This document shows, piece after piece, positions 6,384 to 14,580 of a DNA stretch of 42,504 bases. Origin of the DNA: Caldivirga sp. MU80 (lineage in GTDB: Archaea; Thermoproteota; Thermoprotei; Thermoproteales; Thermocladiaceae); NCBI RefSeq assembly GCF_001663375.1, contig NZ_LCTF01000022.1:1-42504 (forward strand), given 5' to 3'. The notes beneath the pieces are model-generated. The model did not search any database, was not told where the DNA came from, and worked only from the letters and a program-made list of their open reading frames with translations. Position 1 is the first letter of the stretch; the number at the start of each line of letters is the position of its first letter. The position numbers and the translations under genes are program-made.

Positions 6384-8225
6384 TTAAGGTAAAGGTGGCC
6401 TAACGCTAAGCAGCATGGGCGCCGTTAACGGTCTCCTTGGGTAACCCTGGGTCTCCCTGCTCAACCTGGCTATGAGGTCCTCTAGGCTCATTGCCTCCTG
6501 CCCAACACCCCTAACCCTAACGCTCAGCTTACCAGTCTTAGCCTCACGCTCACCGTAAACAACAATGTACGGTACCCAAAGGGTCTCCGCATCCCTAATC
6601 TTCCTACCCACGGTCTCATCCCTATCATCAACCTCGACCCTGAAGCCAGCCTCCTCAATCCTCCTACCCAACTCCACTGCATCCTTAACGTAGCCACTGG
6701 AGACTGGTATGACCCTAACCTGCACTGGGGTTATCCAGGTTGGTAGGCTCGGCACCTTACCCTGGGCTTCACTTATGGCTGCAGTGTCCAGTAGCGCGAA
6801 TATGAACCTCTCCACGCTCCCCAATATGGCCGTGTGTATTATGACAGGGTACTTCACGCTGTTATCAACATCCCTATACCTAATCCCAAACCTCTGGGCA
6901 TTGCCTATGTCGAACTGGAAGGTGGCTATCTCCCTCGGCCTCCTCAACTCGTCTATTATGTGGTACTCCACGTTCAGGACCCAGTAGTACCTAGCCCCCT
7001 CAAGGACCCTGACCAGTATTGACTTACCCTCCCTCCTGGCTAATTCAACGAGGTAGTCCTTGTTTTGGTCCAGGAATTCCTTGGTGACGTTGTATAGGCT
7101 TACGTAGTCCCTCCCAATCCTCCTAATCTCCTCGAATATCTTCGCATGGAGCCTTAGGCCAACATCCATGGCCTCCTTAAGGTCCTTCACGAATATGTGC
7201 AGGTCCGGCATGTAGAACCTCCTCAACCTGAAGCACAGTACAGTCTCCCCAGGCTGCTCATACCTATAGCTATCAGCCACCTCAAGCATGCCCAGGGGTA
7301 GGTTCCTGTAGCTCAAGACCCAGTCCTTAATCATAGCGAACTGTTGGAAGCAGGCGGCGTACCTCATGACAAGGTCCTCATCGGACTCAGTCACGTACAT
7401 CCTCTCCCCGAATAACCCAGCATGCTCACTGATCGCCTTATCACTGAGCCTAAACATGTTAGTCCCCTTAATTTTGAAGACCGGTATGCCCAGCGACTTG
7501 GCCACCTGGTAGGAGTAGTCGTCCAGGAGCTCAATCATGACCGTGGCGTATGGCCCATACCTCATGTGCCCAACGTCAGAGAGGGGCTCCCACTCGAAGC
7601 CGAACTTGAGGCAGTAGTCAATGTACCTGGGCTGTTCCTTACCCTCAAGCTCCCTCTTAAAGACCTCCTTCTCAACGAGAACCTTCAAGTCACCCTCCCC
7701 CTCACTGAAGTTGTAATTGGCTGGGTCGTGGATTGAGCCGTCGGGTGAGATTATTATGTAGTAGTCCCTTGTGTAGGGTTTCCTAGGCTGGGCCTGCTCC
7801 TGGGGTGTTATTGTCCTGCTTAACTCGGATAGTGGGTGCCCTAGGCAGCTTAGGTTGAATGCCTTATACCAGCCGAAGGGGGCCTTGTAGATAGGCACAT
7901 TGGCCTTACCTTTAAGTGCCTCGTAGAGGGCGTTGAGTATGGCCATGGCCCTTGGCGGTGGGGCTAGGTTTGGGCTTAGGTGAGCGTATGGGTAGAGGAA
8001 TATTGAGGATGCCTTAACCTTACCAGCAACGTCAAGGACATCATTGACAACCCTCTCCAGGAAGCTAGGTGAGTCATTATCATTCTCCTCAATTGTCGTG
8101 AAGACTACTAGAGTATTCCTGGCACTACCCCTCCTCAACTCGTCGCTTAGGGGCTCGGGGTTCTCAACAGCCTTATCCTTAACCTCGTATGAAAACTCCC
8201 CAGCGTGTATTAACAGTAGCCTCAC
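6384..8225 (-). CDS. thrS: Threonyl-tRNA synthetase, archaeal type
   Basis: 613 residues from GTG 8225. The N-terminus VRLLLIHAGEFSYEV is the archaeal ThrRS editing domain (D-aminoacyl-tRNA deacylase-like), which removes mischarged serine. It is followed by the class II catalytic core with YAACFQQFAM and motif 2-like SYRYEQPGE...FRLRRFYMPD, and then the anticodon-binding domain (PTWITPVQVRVIPV, VDDRDETVGRKIRDAE). A start at 8327 is possible by frame, but the extra 34 residues would not match the family and would overlap the SRP RNA. GTG 8225 gives exactly the expected editing-domain start. Unlike crenarchaea that split ThrRS into catalytic and editing proteins, both parts are in this one chain. 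It charges tRNA-Thr; an isoacceptor gene is at 20484. Confidence 0.95.
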   Translation of the reverse strand: MRLLLIHAGEFSYEVKDKAVENPEPLSDELRRGSARNTLVVFTTIEENDNDSPSFLERVVNDVLDVAGKVKASSIFLYPYAHLSPNLAPPPRAMAILNALYEALKGKANVPIYKAPFGWYKAFNLSCLGHPLSELSRTITPQEQAQPRKPYTRDYYIIISPDGSIHDPANYNFSEGEGDLKVLVEKEVFKRELEGKEQPRYIDYCLKFGFEWEPLSDVGHMRYGPYATVMIELLDDYSYQVAKSLGIPVFKIKGTNMFRLSDKAISEHAGLFGERMYVTESDEDLVMRYAACFQQFAMIKDWVLSYRNLPLGMLEVADSYRYEQPGETVLCFRLRRFYMPDLHIFVKDLKEAMDVGLRLHAKIFEEIRRIGRDYVSLYNVTKEFLDQNKDYLVELARREGKSILVRVLEGARYYWVLNVEYHIIDELRRPREIATFQFDIGNAQRFGIRYRDVDNSVKYPVIIHTAILGSVERFIFALLDTAAISEAQGKVPSLPTWITPVQVRVIPVSSGYVKDAVELGRRIEEAGFRVEVDDRDETVGRKIRDAETLWVPYIVVYGEREAKTGKLSVRVRGVGQEAMSLEDLIARLSRETQGYPRRPLTAPMLLSVRPPLP

Positions 8226-8328
8226 AAAGGGGGCTGGGGTGGTTGGTTTTTTGCTTTTCCCAACAAGGCTAATGGGCCCAACCCCCACGCAACCGTTGAC
8301 TGACCTCAGCCGTAGCCATGGGCCCATG

Positions 8329-8605
8329 CTCAGGCCAGTGGACCCCTGAACACACCCACCCCGGCTTAGGGCCGCTCCCTCCCGGGCCTAACCCGGTTCA
8401 CCGGAGTCCCACTACCCACAACCCTACGGCTGTGGGCGTGGGTGGTGGGCGTCTCAGGGGGCTGGCCATCACGGCGGTACCCATGGCCCGACACTGGGCC
8501 AATCAACGGCTGTGTGGGGTTTCGGCCCCCGCAGACCTACGGCCCCCGCGTGGAGGGGGAGGGGTGGCGCCCCTCCAGGCCCGGCCCAGTTAATGGGCTG
8601 AGGCC
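8329..8605 (-). ncRNA. SRP 7S RNA
   Basis: This GC-rich block in an otherwise moderate-GC region contains, on the minus strand, the helix 8 core of archaeal signal recognition particle RNA. GGTGAACC (8395-8402) is followed by GGGTTAGG, a CCC-GGGA-GGG hairpin with a GNRA-type tetraloop (8380-8383), and AGCGGC. The ends can pair: CTCAGCCCA (5' side, 8594-8602) with TGGCCTGAG (3' side, 8329-8337) has one mismatch, as expected for archaeal helix 1. The length of about 280 nt fits the family. A TATA box at 8632-8642 is placed correctly for a 5' end near 8605-8608. Exact ends are not fixed. Confidence 0.9.
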
Positions 8606-8631
8606 CCCTTTTAACCTTTAAGCCCTGTTCT

Positions 8632-8642
8632 AACTATATAGT
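8632..8642. promoter_or_regulatory. Near-palindromic TATA box between SRP RNA and glycosyltransferase gene
   Basis: AACTATATAGT reads almost the same on both strands. It lies about 30 nt from the predicted SRP RNA 5' end (minus strand) and about 23 nt from a GTG at 8660 in frame with the glycosyltransferase. It may serve the SRP RNA only or both directions. A second plus-strand box (ACTATTAAAGG, 8681-8691) lies before the ATG at 8720. Confidence 0.5.
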
Positions 8643-8719
8643 ACTAACTATGTTATTTAGTGGTATTGTCTTGGGGAAAACTATTAAAGGGCCCTTACCA
8701 ATTCATACATGAAATTGGG

Positions 8720-9853
8720 ATGGGCGACTCAGTGTCAATAGTGGTGCCCACGCTTAACGAGGCTGGTAACGTGGGGAGGCTCATAGAGGAGTTGGCCACC
8801 AACCTTAAGGGCATCGATTACGAGATCATCATTGTTGACGATGGCTCAACTGATGGCACAACCAAGGTGGCTGAGGAGGCTGCTAGGGGGCTTGGCGTTA
8901 ACCTTAAGGTTATTGAGAGGGGTAGGAGACTTGGCCTATCCAGCGCCGTCATAGATGGGGTGAGGGCCAGTAGGGGCAACGTGATAGTCGTCATGGATGC
9001 CGACCTTCAGCACCCACCCTCAGTTGTGCCTAAGCTAATAGAGGCAGTGTCCAACGGTGCAGACGTGGCCATAGCCTCAAGGTACGTTAAGGGTGGTGGT
9101 ATCGCCGGTGATTGGCCAATTTTAAGGAGGGTGATAAGCTGGGGAGCAGCTACACTAGCCCACATACTGATCCCCTCGGCAAGGGGTATCAAGGACCCAG
9201 TCTCAGGCTTCTTCGCCTTTAAGAAAAGCGTCATGTGCCTAAACAGGCCCTACGGCGACTACAAGATACTGCTCGACATACTAGCCCTCTGCAGGGTTGG
9301 CAGCGTGGTGGAGGTCCCCTACGTCTTCAGAACTAGGGAGGCTGGTTCATCTAAACTGGGGGCTAGGCAAATAGTGAACTACGTTAAACAGCTGGTTTCG
9401 ATAACGGTGAACCTGCTGGCCATAAGCAAATACAGGCCCCTCAAATTCGCCACCGTGGGTGTAATAGGGCTCTTTGTGTCTGAACTGGTCCTACACGCCT
9501 TCTGGAGGATCCTGGGCCTACCCTACTTCATATCCCTAATACCGGCCCTAGAGGCCGGCATAGTTAACAACTTCACCCTAAACAAGGTTTGGACCTTTAG
9601 GGATAGGTCAGTGGGCTACCTAGTGGGGTTGGGGAAGTACCACGTAGCAAGCCTGGTGGGTACCGCCGTGAATTACGCGGTAACTAACCTACTCCACTAC
9701 GTCCTCGGGGTCAATGGTTACGTGGCGTATGTGATAGGGGTCATATTCGGCTTCCTGGCGAACTACATAATGGCAGAGGTCTACGTCTTCAAGTACAGGG
9801 GTGTGGTGGTTAACAACACCATTGCATCAACCCAAGGTCCTGAGGCGTATTAG
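8720..9853 (+). CDS. GT2 polyprenyl-phosphate glycosyltransferase fused to GtrA domain
   Basis: 377 residues from ATG 8720. The N-terminal half is a GT-A fold glycosyltransferase of the dolichol-phosphate mannosyltransferase type: SIVVPTLNEAGNV, then IIVDDGSTDGT and VMDADLQHPP (DxD for the metal and nucleotide sugar), then a conserved GFFAFKKSVM. The C-terminal about 130 residues form a GtrA-like four-helix membrane domain with AGIVNNFTLNKVWTF and GFLANYIMAEVYVF. It probably transfers a sugar from a nucleotide donor to a polyprenyl phosphate at the inner membrane face, for surface glycans or protein glycosylation. A GTG at 8660 would add 20 residues not needed by the family. It stands alone, divergent from the SRP RNA. 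Confidence 0.88.
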   Translation: MGDSVSIVVPTLNEAGNVGRLIEELATNLKGIDYEIIIVDDGSTDGTTKVAEEAARGLGVNLKVIERGRRLGLSSAVIDGVRASRGNVIVVMDADLQHPPSVVPKLIEAVSNGADVAIASRYVKGGGIAGDWPILRRVISWGAATLAHILIPSARGIKDPVSGFFAFKKSVMCLNRPYGDYKILLDILALCRVGSVVEVPYVFRTREAGSSKLGARQIVNYVKQLVSITVNLLAISKYRPLKFATVGVIGLFVSELVLHAFWRILGLPYFISLIPALEAGIVNNFTLNKVWTFRDRSVGYLVGLGKYHVASLVGTAVNYAVTNLLHYVLGVNGYVAYVIGVIFGFLANYIMAEVYVFKYRGVVVNNTIASTQGPEAY

Positions 9854-10055
9854 TCTTTGTTTTAATGATGAGGGATAACACTGTGGCTCACCCCATGGGC
9901 AAAGATGCGGAGTGGTGGTTGAGATGGGCTTAGTTGAATGAGGGAGGCATCGATGGCAAGTTAAGGGCCTCTGAATAAGCCGCACGGTGCATTGGGCATG
10001 AGAATACCTGTGGTGATTCCTAAACGTTTTAAAAGTGCACCAACATGGGCACTCC

Positions 10056-10622
10056 GTGTCGAGCGGTGGGAGGGGCTGTGACCCAGTTAGCATTAGGCTT
10101 GAGGCCGAGGACTTTAAACTCTGGTACACCAAGTTCAGGGATGTTATAAGTGACCTAAGCCTGGTCAGGAGGGTCTCGTCGATAGTTTACAACCTACTTA
10201 ACCAGGGGTGCAGCGAGGAGGACGTGATCAAGGCCGTTGAGGAGATACTTAGGGGTGTCAACGTGGATCCACTGGCCATTAGGAGGGGTGAGTTCCAGGG
10301 GTTGAGGAGTGACGTGGTTGAGGTTTTAAAGGTAATATTCCCAAACGCCACCCAGGAAACCAAGCCACCATTCTTCCTGGGCGAGGGAAGTGGTGGGAGG
10401 GCTGTTAAGCAAGCACCATCAACCACCGGGCGGGTTAGGAGGGCTAGGAGGGTGATTAGGTTTAGGGGCCTTGAACTGGCCTCATGGATCATGGTGGCGG
10501 CCTCAACGGTAACAGCCATAGCGTCACTCATAACCGGCGGGAGACTAATACTGGGCATAGGCCTATCATTAGCCTTACTCTTCCTAATAATAGCCCTCAT
10601 AACCCACATACGCATGCTGTAA
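10056..10622 (+). CDS. Small membrane protein of unknown function
   Basis: Not recognised. About 188 residues from GTG 10056. The first about 90 residues are soluble and helical, with an EEDVIKAVEEIL segment. A basic stretch (GRVRRARRVIRFRGLEL) follows, and the C-terminus has two hydrophobic helices (SWIMVAASTVTAIASLI and LILGIGLSLALLFLIIALI). This looks like a cytoplasmic domain anchored by a C-terminal helical hairpin, with the basic residues inside the cell. GTG 10056 is preferred over GTG 10035 because a TATA-like box (10025-10034) lies 26 nt before it. It is flanked by the glycosyltransferase gene and the methyltransferase gene with long gaps, so it is not in an operon. Confidence 0.65.
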   Translation: MSSGGRGCDPVSIRLEAEDFKLWYTKFRDVISDLSLVRRVSSIVYNLLNQGCSEEDVIKAVEEILRGVNVDPLAIRRGEFQGLRSDVVEVLKVIFPNATQETKPPFFLGEGSGGRAVKQAPSTTGRVRRARRVIRFRGLELASWIMVAASTVTAIASLITGGRLILGIGLSLALLFLIIALITHIRML

Positions 10623-10961
10623 CCTACAATGCCCCGTTCCCCGCATGCCTGTGTCCCTAATCATTCTTCATCCCTTGTCGGGGCTTGTCCCCATTCTTGG
10701 GGCATCATTGGTCAGTTTTCCCACGGGGCTGGGGGCTCGGGCACTCACAGTTGCCTCGTGCCCGAGGCTACCACCACCCCTCCTAGGCAGAATTTAAGCA
10801 TTTCACTGGCAAAAATTTATAAATAGCTACTGGGTAGGTGAGGTAGGTTTAAGGTTCCCCATTCAGTGTTTCATTACTTACAGCTAATCTAAGATGAGAC
10901 GTAAACTAAAGGTTTTTATAACCCCTTTAAACTCATTAATGGGACTGCATCATTACCAATA
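10623..10961. other. Intergenic region with GC-rich hairpin and an orphan TATA box
   Basis: No protein gene is supported here. The part 10640-10790 is richer in G+C than the surroundings. It holds a perfect 9-bp stem (CTCGGGCAC at 10736-10744 with GTGCCCGAG at 10758-10766, 13-nt loop) and a smaller CCCC/GGGG hairpin near 10690-10703. A strong TATA-like stretch (AAAATTTATAAATAG, about 10813-10827) is not followed by any start codon with an open frame at the usual distance, so it could drive a small RNA. Closer to the methyltransferase gene are further boxes, TTTTTATAAC near 10913 and CTTTAAACTC near 10924. Confidence 0.4.
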
Positions 10962-11912
10962 ATGGTGGATGCCATGGTTAAGAGGACTCGGACAAGCAGC
11001 TTTGGTGTAACTGGGAGGGAGAGCCATGACTCATCACCATTTTACTCACGGAAGCTTTACAAAGATGTTAAACTCCCCGAGCCCTCGCCTAAAGACTTAG
11101 TGGAGAATAAGGTACCTAGTGAGCTTCTCGATAAGGTTATCCTTGGGGATGCCCGTGACGTGCTTAGGAAGTTGCCTGGCAACAGCGTGCACCTGATGGT
11201 CACCTCACCACCCTACAACGTGGGTAAGGAGTACGATGAGGACTTGACGTTGGGCGAGTACCTAGACTTCATCGGGGAGGTTATGCGCGAGGTCTACAGG
11301 GTGCTTGTCTGGGGAGGGCGTGCATGCTTCAATGTGGCCAACCTCGGGAGGAAACCCTACATGCCCCTTCACGCCTACCTCATACAACTGTTCGAGGGGA
11401 TTGGCTTCCTCCTAAGGGGTGAGGTGATTTGGGATAAGGGGGACGTCGTCAGTGGGGCATCCATGACCTGGGGCTCCTGGCAATCAGCGGTTAACCCAGT
11501 GTTGAGGGACCAGCACGAGTATATAATAATCCTGTCCAAGGGAAGCTTCAGGAGGGAGAAGGGAAGCAAGAAAGACACCATAACCAGGGAGGAGTTCCTA
11601 GAATTCACCAGGAGCGTGTGGAGGTTTCCCCCAGAGTCGGCTAAGGAGGTTGGCCACCCAGCACCATTCCCCGAGGAACTGCCGTACAGGTGTATCCAGC
11701 TTTACACCTTTGAGGGGGACGTAGTCCTGGACCCATTCGCCGGGTCGGGTACAACCTGCGTTGCAGCGGCTAAGACGGGGAGGCACTTCATATGCATTGA
11801 CGTAGAGGAGGAGTACGTTAAGATTGCGGAGAAGAGGGTGAGTAAGATTTTAACCACCAAGAAGATAACAGAGTACTTACCTAACCATTCCTCGGCAGGT
11901 GGAGGTTCATGA
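10962..11912 (+). CDS. DNA methyltransferase, beta class, probable N4-cytosine
   Basis: 316 residues. The catalytic motif TSPPYN (motif IV) comes before the AdoMet-binding motif DPFAGSGTT (motif I), the order of beta-class amino-methyltransferases. The S-PPY form is typical of N4-cytosine enzymes, whereas N6-adenine enzymes usually have DPPY. A variable region between them (with GDVVSGASMTWGSWQSAVNP) probably recognises the target. No endonuclease gene is adjacent, so it is either an orphan methylase or one whose nuclease lies elsewhere. Start alternatives are ATG 10962 and ATG 10974. The target sequence cannot be predicted. Confidence 0.85.
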   Translation: MVDAMVKRTRTSSFGVTGRESHDSSPFYSRKLYKDVKLPEPSPKDLVENKVPSELLDKVILGDARDVLRKLPGNSVHLMVTSPPYNVGKEYDEDLTLGEYLDFIGEVMREVYRVLVWGGRACFNVANLGRKPYMPLHAYLIQLFEGIGFLLRGEVIWDKGDVVSGASMTWGSWQSAVNPVLRDQHEYIIILSKGSFRREKGSKKDTITREEFLEFTRSVWRFPPESAKEVGHPAPFPEELPYRCIQLYTFEGDVVLDPFAGSGTTCVAAAKTGRHFICIDVEEEYVKIAEKRVSKILTTKKITEYLPNHSSAGGGS

Positions 11913-12030
11913 ATTGCCCTACCATTATGGTGATTATGCGCATTCATGCATTGAACCTTCACGTACTTAAACTGGCCATGCGCCTAAGCACGTGGTAAAG
12001 CTTATTAATGCTACGTTGTTAGGCTGCGCT

Positions 12031-12465
12031 GTGTCCATTAATCCACCGGTGGCTATGGTTAAGTCGCCTAGGGGAGGTGAGGTGAGGCCAGGTAGGGGTT
12101 TCTCTATTGGTGAGGTTAAGGCAGTTAACTTAACCGTTGAGGAGGCTAGACTACTCGGCATACCTGTTGACGCCAGGCGTAAGACTACCTGGGAGTGGAA
12201 CATTAAGGCACTTCAGGAGTACCTAAGCAAGGTCGTTAATGTCACGGATGTCTCCCAGCTGCCACTGCCGGCTGAGGCTAAGAGGGTTGCCATTAAGCCT
12301 AAGAGGGGTAGGGCCTTCAGGGGGCTTACACCGGCTGGTAGGAGGGCTAGGGGACTTCTTAGCATTGGTTTAAGGGAGACTCACAAGTACAAGTGGAGGA
12401 GGAAGCAGAGGCAGCGTGAGTTGAGGCTAAGGCATGAGGCGGTTTTCCGTAAGGGAGGCGCCTAA
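12031..12465 (+). CDS. rpl13e: Ribosomal protein eL13
   Basis: 144 residues from GTG 12031. The segment [21 protein letters not shown] followed by [19 protein letters not shown] is characteristic of archaeal and eukaryotic L13e, a large-subunit rRNA-binding protein. The C-terminal half is a basic tail ([38 protein letters not shown]). GTG 12031 is chosen because GCTTATTAA (12000-12008) is centred 27 nt upstream. The longer frame from GTG 11992 would start before that box. The PDCD5-like gene and uL11 follow on the same strand, each with its own box. Confidence 0.88.
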   Translation: MSINPPVAMVKSPRGGEVRPGRGFSIGEVKAVNLTVEEARLLGIPVDARRKTTWEWNIKALQEYLSKVVNVTDVSQLPLPAEAKRVAIKPKRGRAFRGLTPAGRRARGLLSIGLRETHKYKWRRKQRQRELRLRHEAVFRKGGA

Positions 12466-12509
12466 TTCCCCACCCTGGCATTAATGAATATGGCTTTGCC
12501 GCATTGCCT

Positions 12510-12541
12510 AACATTCCCCGATGCTTAACAAGGGGAATGTT
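12510..12541. promoter_or_regulatory. Perfect 10-bp inverted repeat abutting a TATA box
   Basis: AACATTCCCC (12510-12519) and GGGGAATGTT (12532-12541) form a perfect stem with a 12-nt loop. The right arm runs straight into TTTTATAAC (12540-12548), the probable TATA box of the gene at 12576. It is either an operator next to TATA/BRE or a 3' structure of the eL13 transcript. Confidence 0.45.
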
Positions 12542-12575
12542 TTATAACTAGCGCATTAGGTTAGGGGTAATTAGT

Positions 12576-12938
12576 ATGAGTGATAGGGATCCTGAACTTG
12601 AGTTGATTAGGCTCAAGAAGTTGATGAGCCTAATGGCCCAACAACCTAGGCAGGAGGTTAAGGATAAGCCCATGGATGTGGTGGCCGAGGTTAAGGCCAT
12701 GACTAAGGGTGAGAGGGCTGGGGAGATTATTGATAAGGCGGTTAAGCTGTATGGTGAGGCTGCCTTAGCGGTTTTTAGGCAACTGGTTAAGCTTCATAGG
12801 GATGGTGCACTGGGGGAGTTGACCGATGGTGAACTTTACAATATACTGGAGAACGTGGGACTGCACATACCCATAGAGACGAGGGTGAGGATAGTTAGGC
12901 ATGGCGAGGAGAGGAGGATTGGGGAGGACCTCCAGTAG
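12576..12938 (+). CDS. PDCD5/TFAR19-like small helical protein
   Basis: 120 residues, charged and helical. The N-terminus MSDRDPELELIRLKKLMSLMA resembles the first helix of archaeal PDCD5 (dsDNA-binding) proteins. The later AVFRQLVKLHRDGALGELTDGELYNIL resembles their pattern of a helix, a small-residue turn, and a TDxEL helix. The match is distant, and the middle and the C-terminus (IPIETRVRIVRHGEERRIGEDL) are not typical, so this is a tentative call. Its position between eL13 and uL11 genes suggests a translation- or nucleic-acid-linked role. The ATG at 12576 is about 33 nt after the TATA box at 12540-12548. Confidence 0.5.
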   Translation: MSDRDPELELIRLKKLMSLMAQQPRQEVKDKPMDVVAEVKAMTKGERAGEIIDKAVKLYGEAALAVFRQLVKLHRDGALGELTDGELYNILENVGLHIPIETRVRIVRHGEERRIGEDLQ

Positions 12939-13000
12939 CTTTGCTTAACTAAACCTTACCTGTGATTAAAGTTTAAAAGAGGTGCTGGGGATGGGGCCTG

Positions 13001-13510
13001 ATGAAGAGGGTTATTAGGATTCAGACCAGTGGTGGTAAGGTACCGCCTCAGGCCATGCAGCAGCTGCAGGGTGCTGGATTGAACGCCCAGGAGGTGGCCA
13101 ACATTATTAATGATAAGGTTAAGTCCGTTGCCTCACTGGGTTTCCAGAACCTTAACGTTGAGGTTGAGTACGATGACTCAACGAGGAGGGTTATCAAGGT
13201 TAATGTGGAGTACCCACCCATAACCGACATCTTGCTTAAGGTAGCCGGTAAGGACACGCCAAGTCACCAGGCCGGTAAGGAGATTATCGGCGACTTACCC
13301 CTGGAAAAGGTGGCTGAGGTGGCCTTGATTAAGATGGAGGAGTTGGGCAGCAGGACCTTTAAGGCAGCCTTGAAGCAGGTTGTAAGCACATGCAGGTCCA
13401 TTGGGTTGACGGTTAACGGTAAGGACCCTAAGGCAGTGGTTAAGGAGATTGACCAGGGCGTGTATGACGAGTTAATATCCAAGTACGAGAAGGGGCCCAC
13501 CTCAGGTTAA
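13001..13510 (+). CDS. rpl11: Ribosomal protein uL11
   Basis: 169 residues. The C-terminal domain is clear: GKEIIGDLPLEKVAEVALIKMEE, SRTFKAALKQVVSTCRSIGLTV, then GKDPKAVVKEIDQGVYDEL, the rRNA-binding domain that builds the GTPase-associated centre with 23S rRNA. The N-terminal domain is divergent. The usual PPLGPALGPLGLN loop reads PPQAMQQLQGAGLN, losing the proline/glycine pattern to which other uL11 proteins owe their N-domain hinge. A TATA-like box (GTTTAAAAG, 12972-12980) lies 25 nt before the ATG. Confidence 0.9.
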   Translation: MKRVIRIQTSGGKVPPQAMQQLQGAGLNAQEVANIINDKVKSVASLGFQNLNVEVEYDDSTRRVIKVNVEYPPITDILLKVAGKDTPSHQAGKEIIGDLPLEKVAEVALIKMEELGSRTFKAALKQVVSTCRSIGLTVNGKDPKAVVKEIDQGVYDELISKYEKGPTSG

Positions 13511-13804
13511 ACCAACCCCAACACCCCTCAACTCAAGCCTCATTAGGAGCCTGGCCATGTCCACCTGCGTTATCAAGCCACCGAGCCTCCTCCAAGTCTC
13601 CTTACCAACCACTATGATTATGAAGAAGTCTTCGTCAATCCTCTTAATTAAGGATTCCAACACAGCCTTACCTGAATCAACGTTGAGTATCGGCAGGACC
13701 CCATTACCCACATCAACCAGTAGCGGTAAGCCCAACTCCTCGCTTATGAATAACGCAGCCTCCTTAACCCTTTCATCACTAACCACAATTATTGCCCCAT
13801 GCAT
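13502..13804 (-). CDS. Unknown 100-residue protein
   Basis: Not recognised. It reads as a compact alpha/beta protein: MHGAIIVVSDERVKEAALFI, then LPLLVDVGNG, then FFIIIVVGKETWRRLGG and a C-terminal helix. Hydrophobic strands alternate with charged helices, as in a small Rossmann-like or receiver-like fold, but no catalytic motif is seen. It overlaps the last 9 bp of the uL11 gene tail to tail and is divergent from aroD across a short AT-rich spacer. No plus-strand gene competes for the space. It could be a lineage-specific protein, and the possibility that it is not expressed remains. Confidence 0.55.
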   Translation of the reverse strand: MHGAIIVVSDERVKEAALFISEELGLPLLVDVGNGVLPILNVDSGKAVLESLIKRIDEDFFIIIVVGKETWRRLGGLITQVDMARLLMRLELRGVGVGLT

Positions 13805-13848
13805 GGAGCCCAGTTAAGCATATTAGGGTAGGTTGAAATACATTTCCA

Positions 13849-14580
13849 ATGTTTAAAGCCGATGCAGGGTTGAATAGGCCAATACTAGTCTGCGCAGTAC
13901 CGGTTAGAGAGCTGAGGCCCCTGGGTGCATTGGCTGGTTGCGAGGCCGTTGAACTGAGGTTAGACTACATGGGTGGTGAATTGGGTTCAAACCTAGCCGG
14001 ATTAAGGGGTTTCATCGAGGACCTGCTTAGTGAGTTTAGGGCTATAGTGACGGTTAGGGATCCTGGGGAGGGTGGGGTGAGCAACGTTGACCCGGGGCTT
14101 AAGGTTAAGGTACTTAGCATGGCTGCTGAGGCTGGAGCTTTAATAGACGTGGAGGTTGATTTCATTAAGGCCCACCGGGACTTGGCTGGGTTTAGGGATA
14201 GGGTTATATTGTCTAGGCACATTTTAAACAGGGTTGATGGAATCAGGGGCATTATAATGAGTGACTACTCCGTGGCCAATTCCATGCACGCCTTTGCTTA
14301 CAAGATAGCCACAATCAACGACAGCGACCTACCGGCATTAATAGAGCTCCTGGTTAATGAGGGTGAGACGCCCGTGGCCATAATACCAATGTCACCGATC
14401 CACAGAGCGGTTTCCATAATGCTGGGCACCGCCTTAATGTACTGCGCCGTTGACTGTGGCACAGCCCCAGGGCAGTTGAGTATTCAGGACTGTGTGAGGA
14501 TTAAGGGGGAGAGGGTTAGGTTGATTGAGGCTACACGTAATCACCCCTATCAACCTCATTCAACGGTGACTCACCCCTAA
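13849..14580 (+). CDS. aroD: 3-dehydroquinate dehydratase, type I
   Basis: 243 residues. The protein follows the type I enzyme: AVELRLDYMG (substrate-binding Glu/Arg), AIVTVRD, LIDVEVDF, then the catalytic pair His124 (in VILSRHIL) and the Schiff-base Lys152 (in AYKIATI). It ends with IPMSPIHRAVS and GTAPGQLS, close to the usual IPMG...SR and GQ segments. It removes water from 3-dehydroquinate in the shikimate pathway. No other aro gene is adjacent. The last about 17 residues (EATRNHPYQPHSTVTHP) extend past the usual end and overlap the convergent dehydrogenase gene by 50 bp. A TATA-like CATATTAG near 13818-13825 is about 28 nt before the ATG. Confidence 0.92.
   Translation: MFKADAGLNRPILVCAVPVRELRPLGALAGCEAVELRLDYMGGELGSNLAGLRGFIEDLLSEFRAIVTVRDPGEGGVSNVDPGLKVKVLSMAAEAGALIDVEVDFIKAHRDLAGFRDRVILSRHILNRVDGIRGIIMSDYSVANSMHAFAYKIATINDSDLPALIELLVNEGETPVAIIPMSPIHRAVSIMLGTALMYCAVDCGTAPGQLSIQDCVRIKGERVRLIEATRNHPYQPHSTVTHP

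Noticed and set aside
8318..8593. A 91-codon plus-strand frame rich in Pro and Gly
   Set aside because: It lies across the SRP RNA gene and has RNA-like composition, not protein-like composition.
9866..9975. A possible C/D box small RNA (ATGATGA at about 9866, CTGA at about 9970)
   Set aside because: The boxes are over 100 nt apart, too far for a normal C/D RNA of about 50-60 nt, and no D'/C' pair is clear.
10629..10826. A 65-codon plus-strand frame in the spacer before the methyltransferase
   Set aside because: Its composition is unlike neighbouring genes, no promoter is placed for it, and hairpins fill the region.
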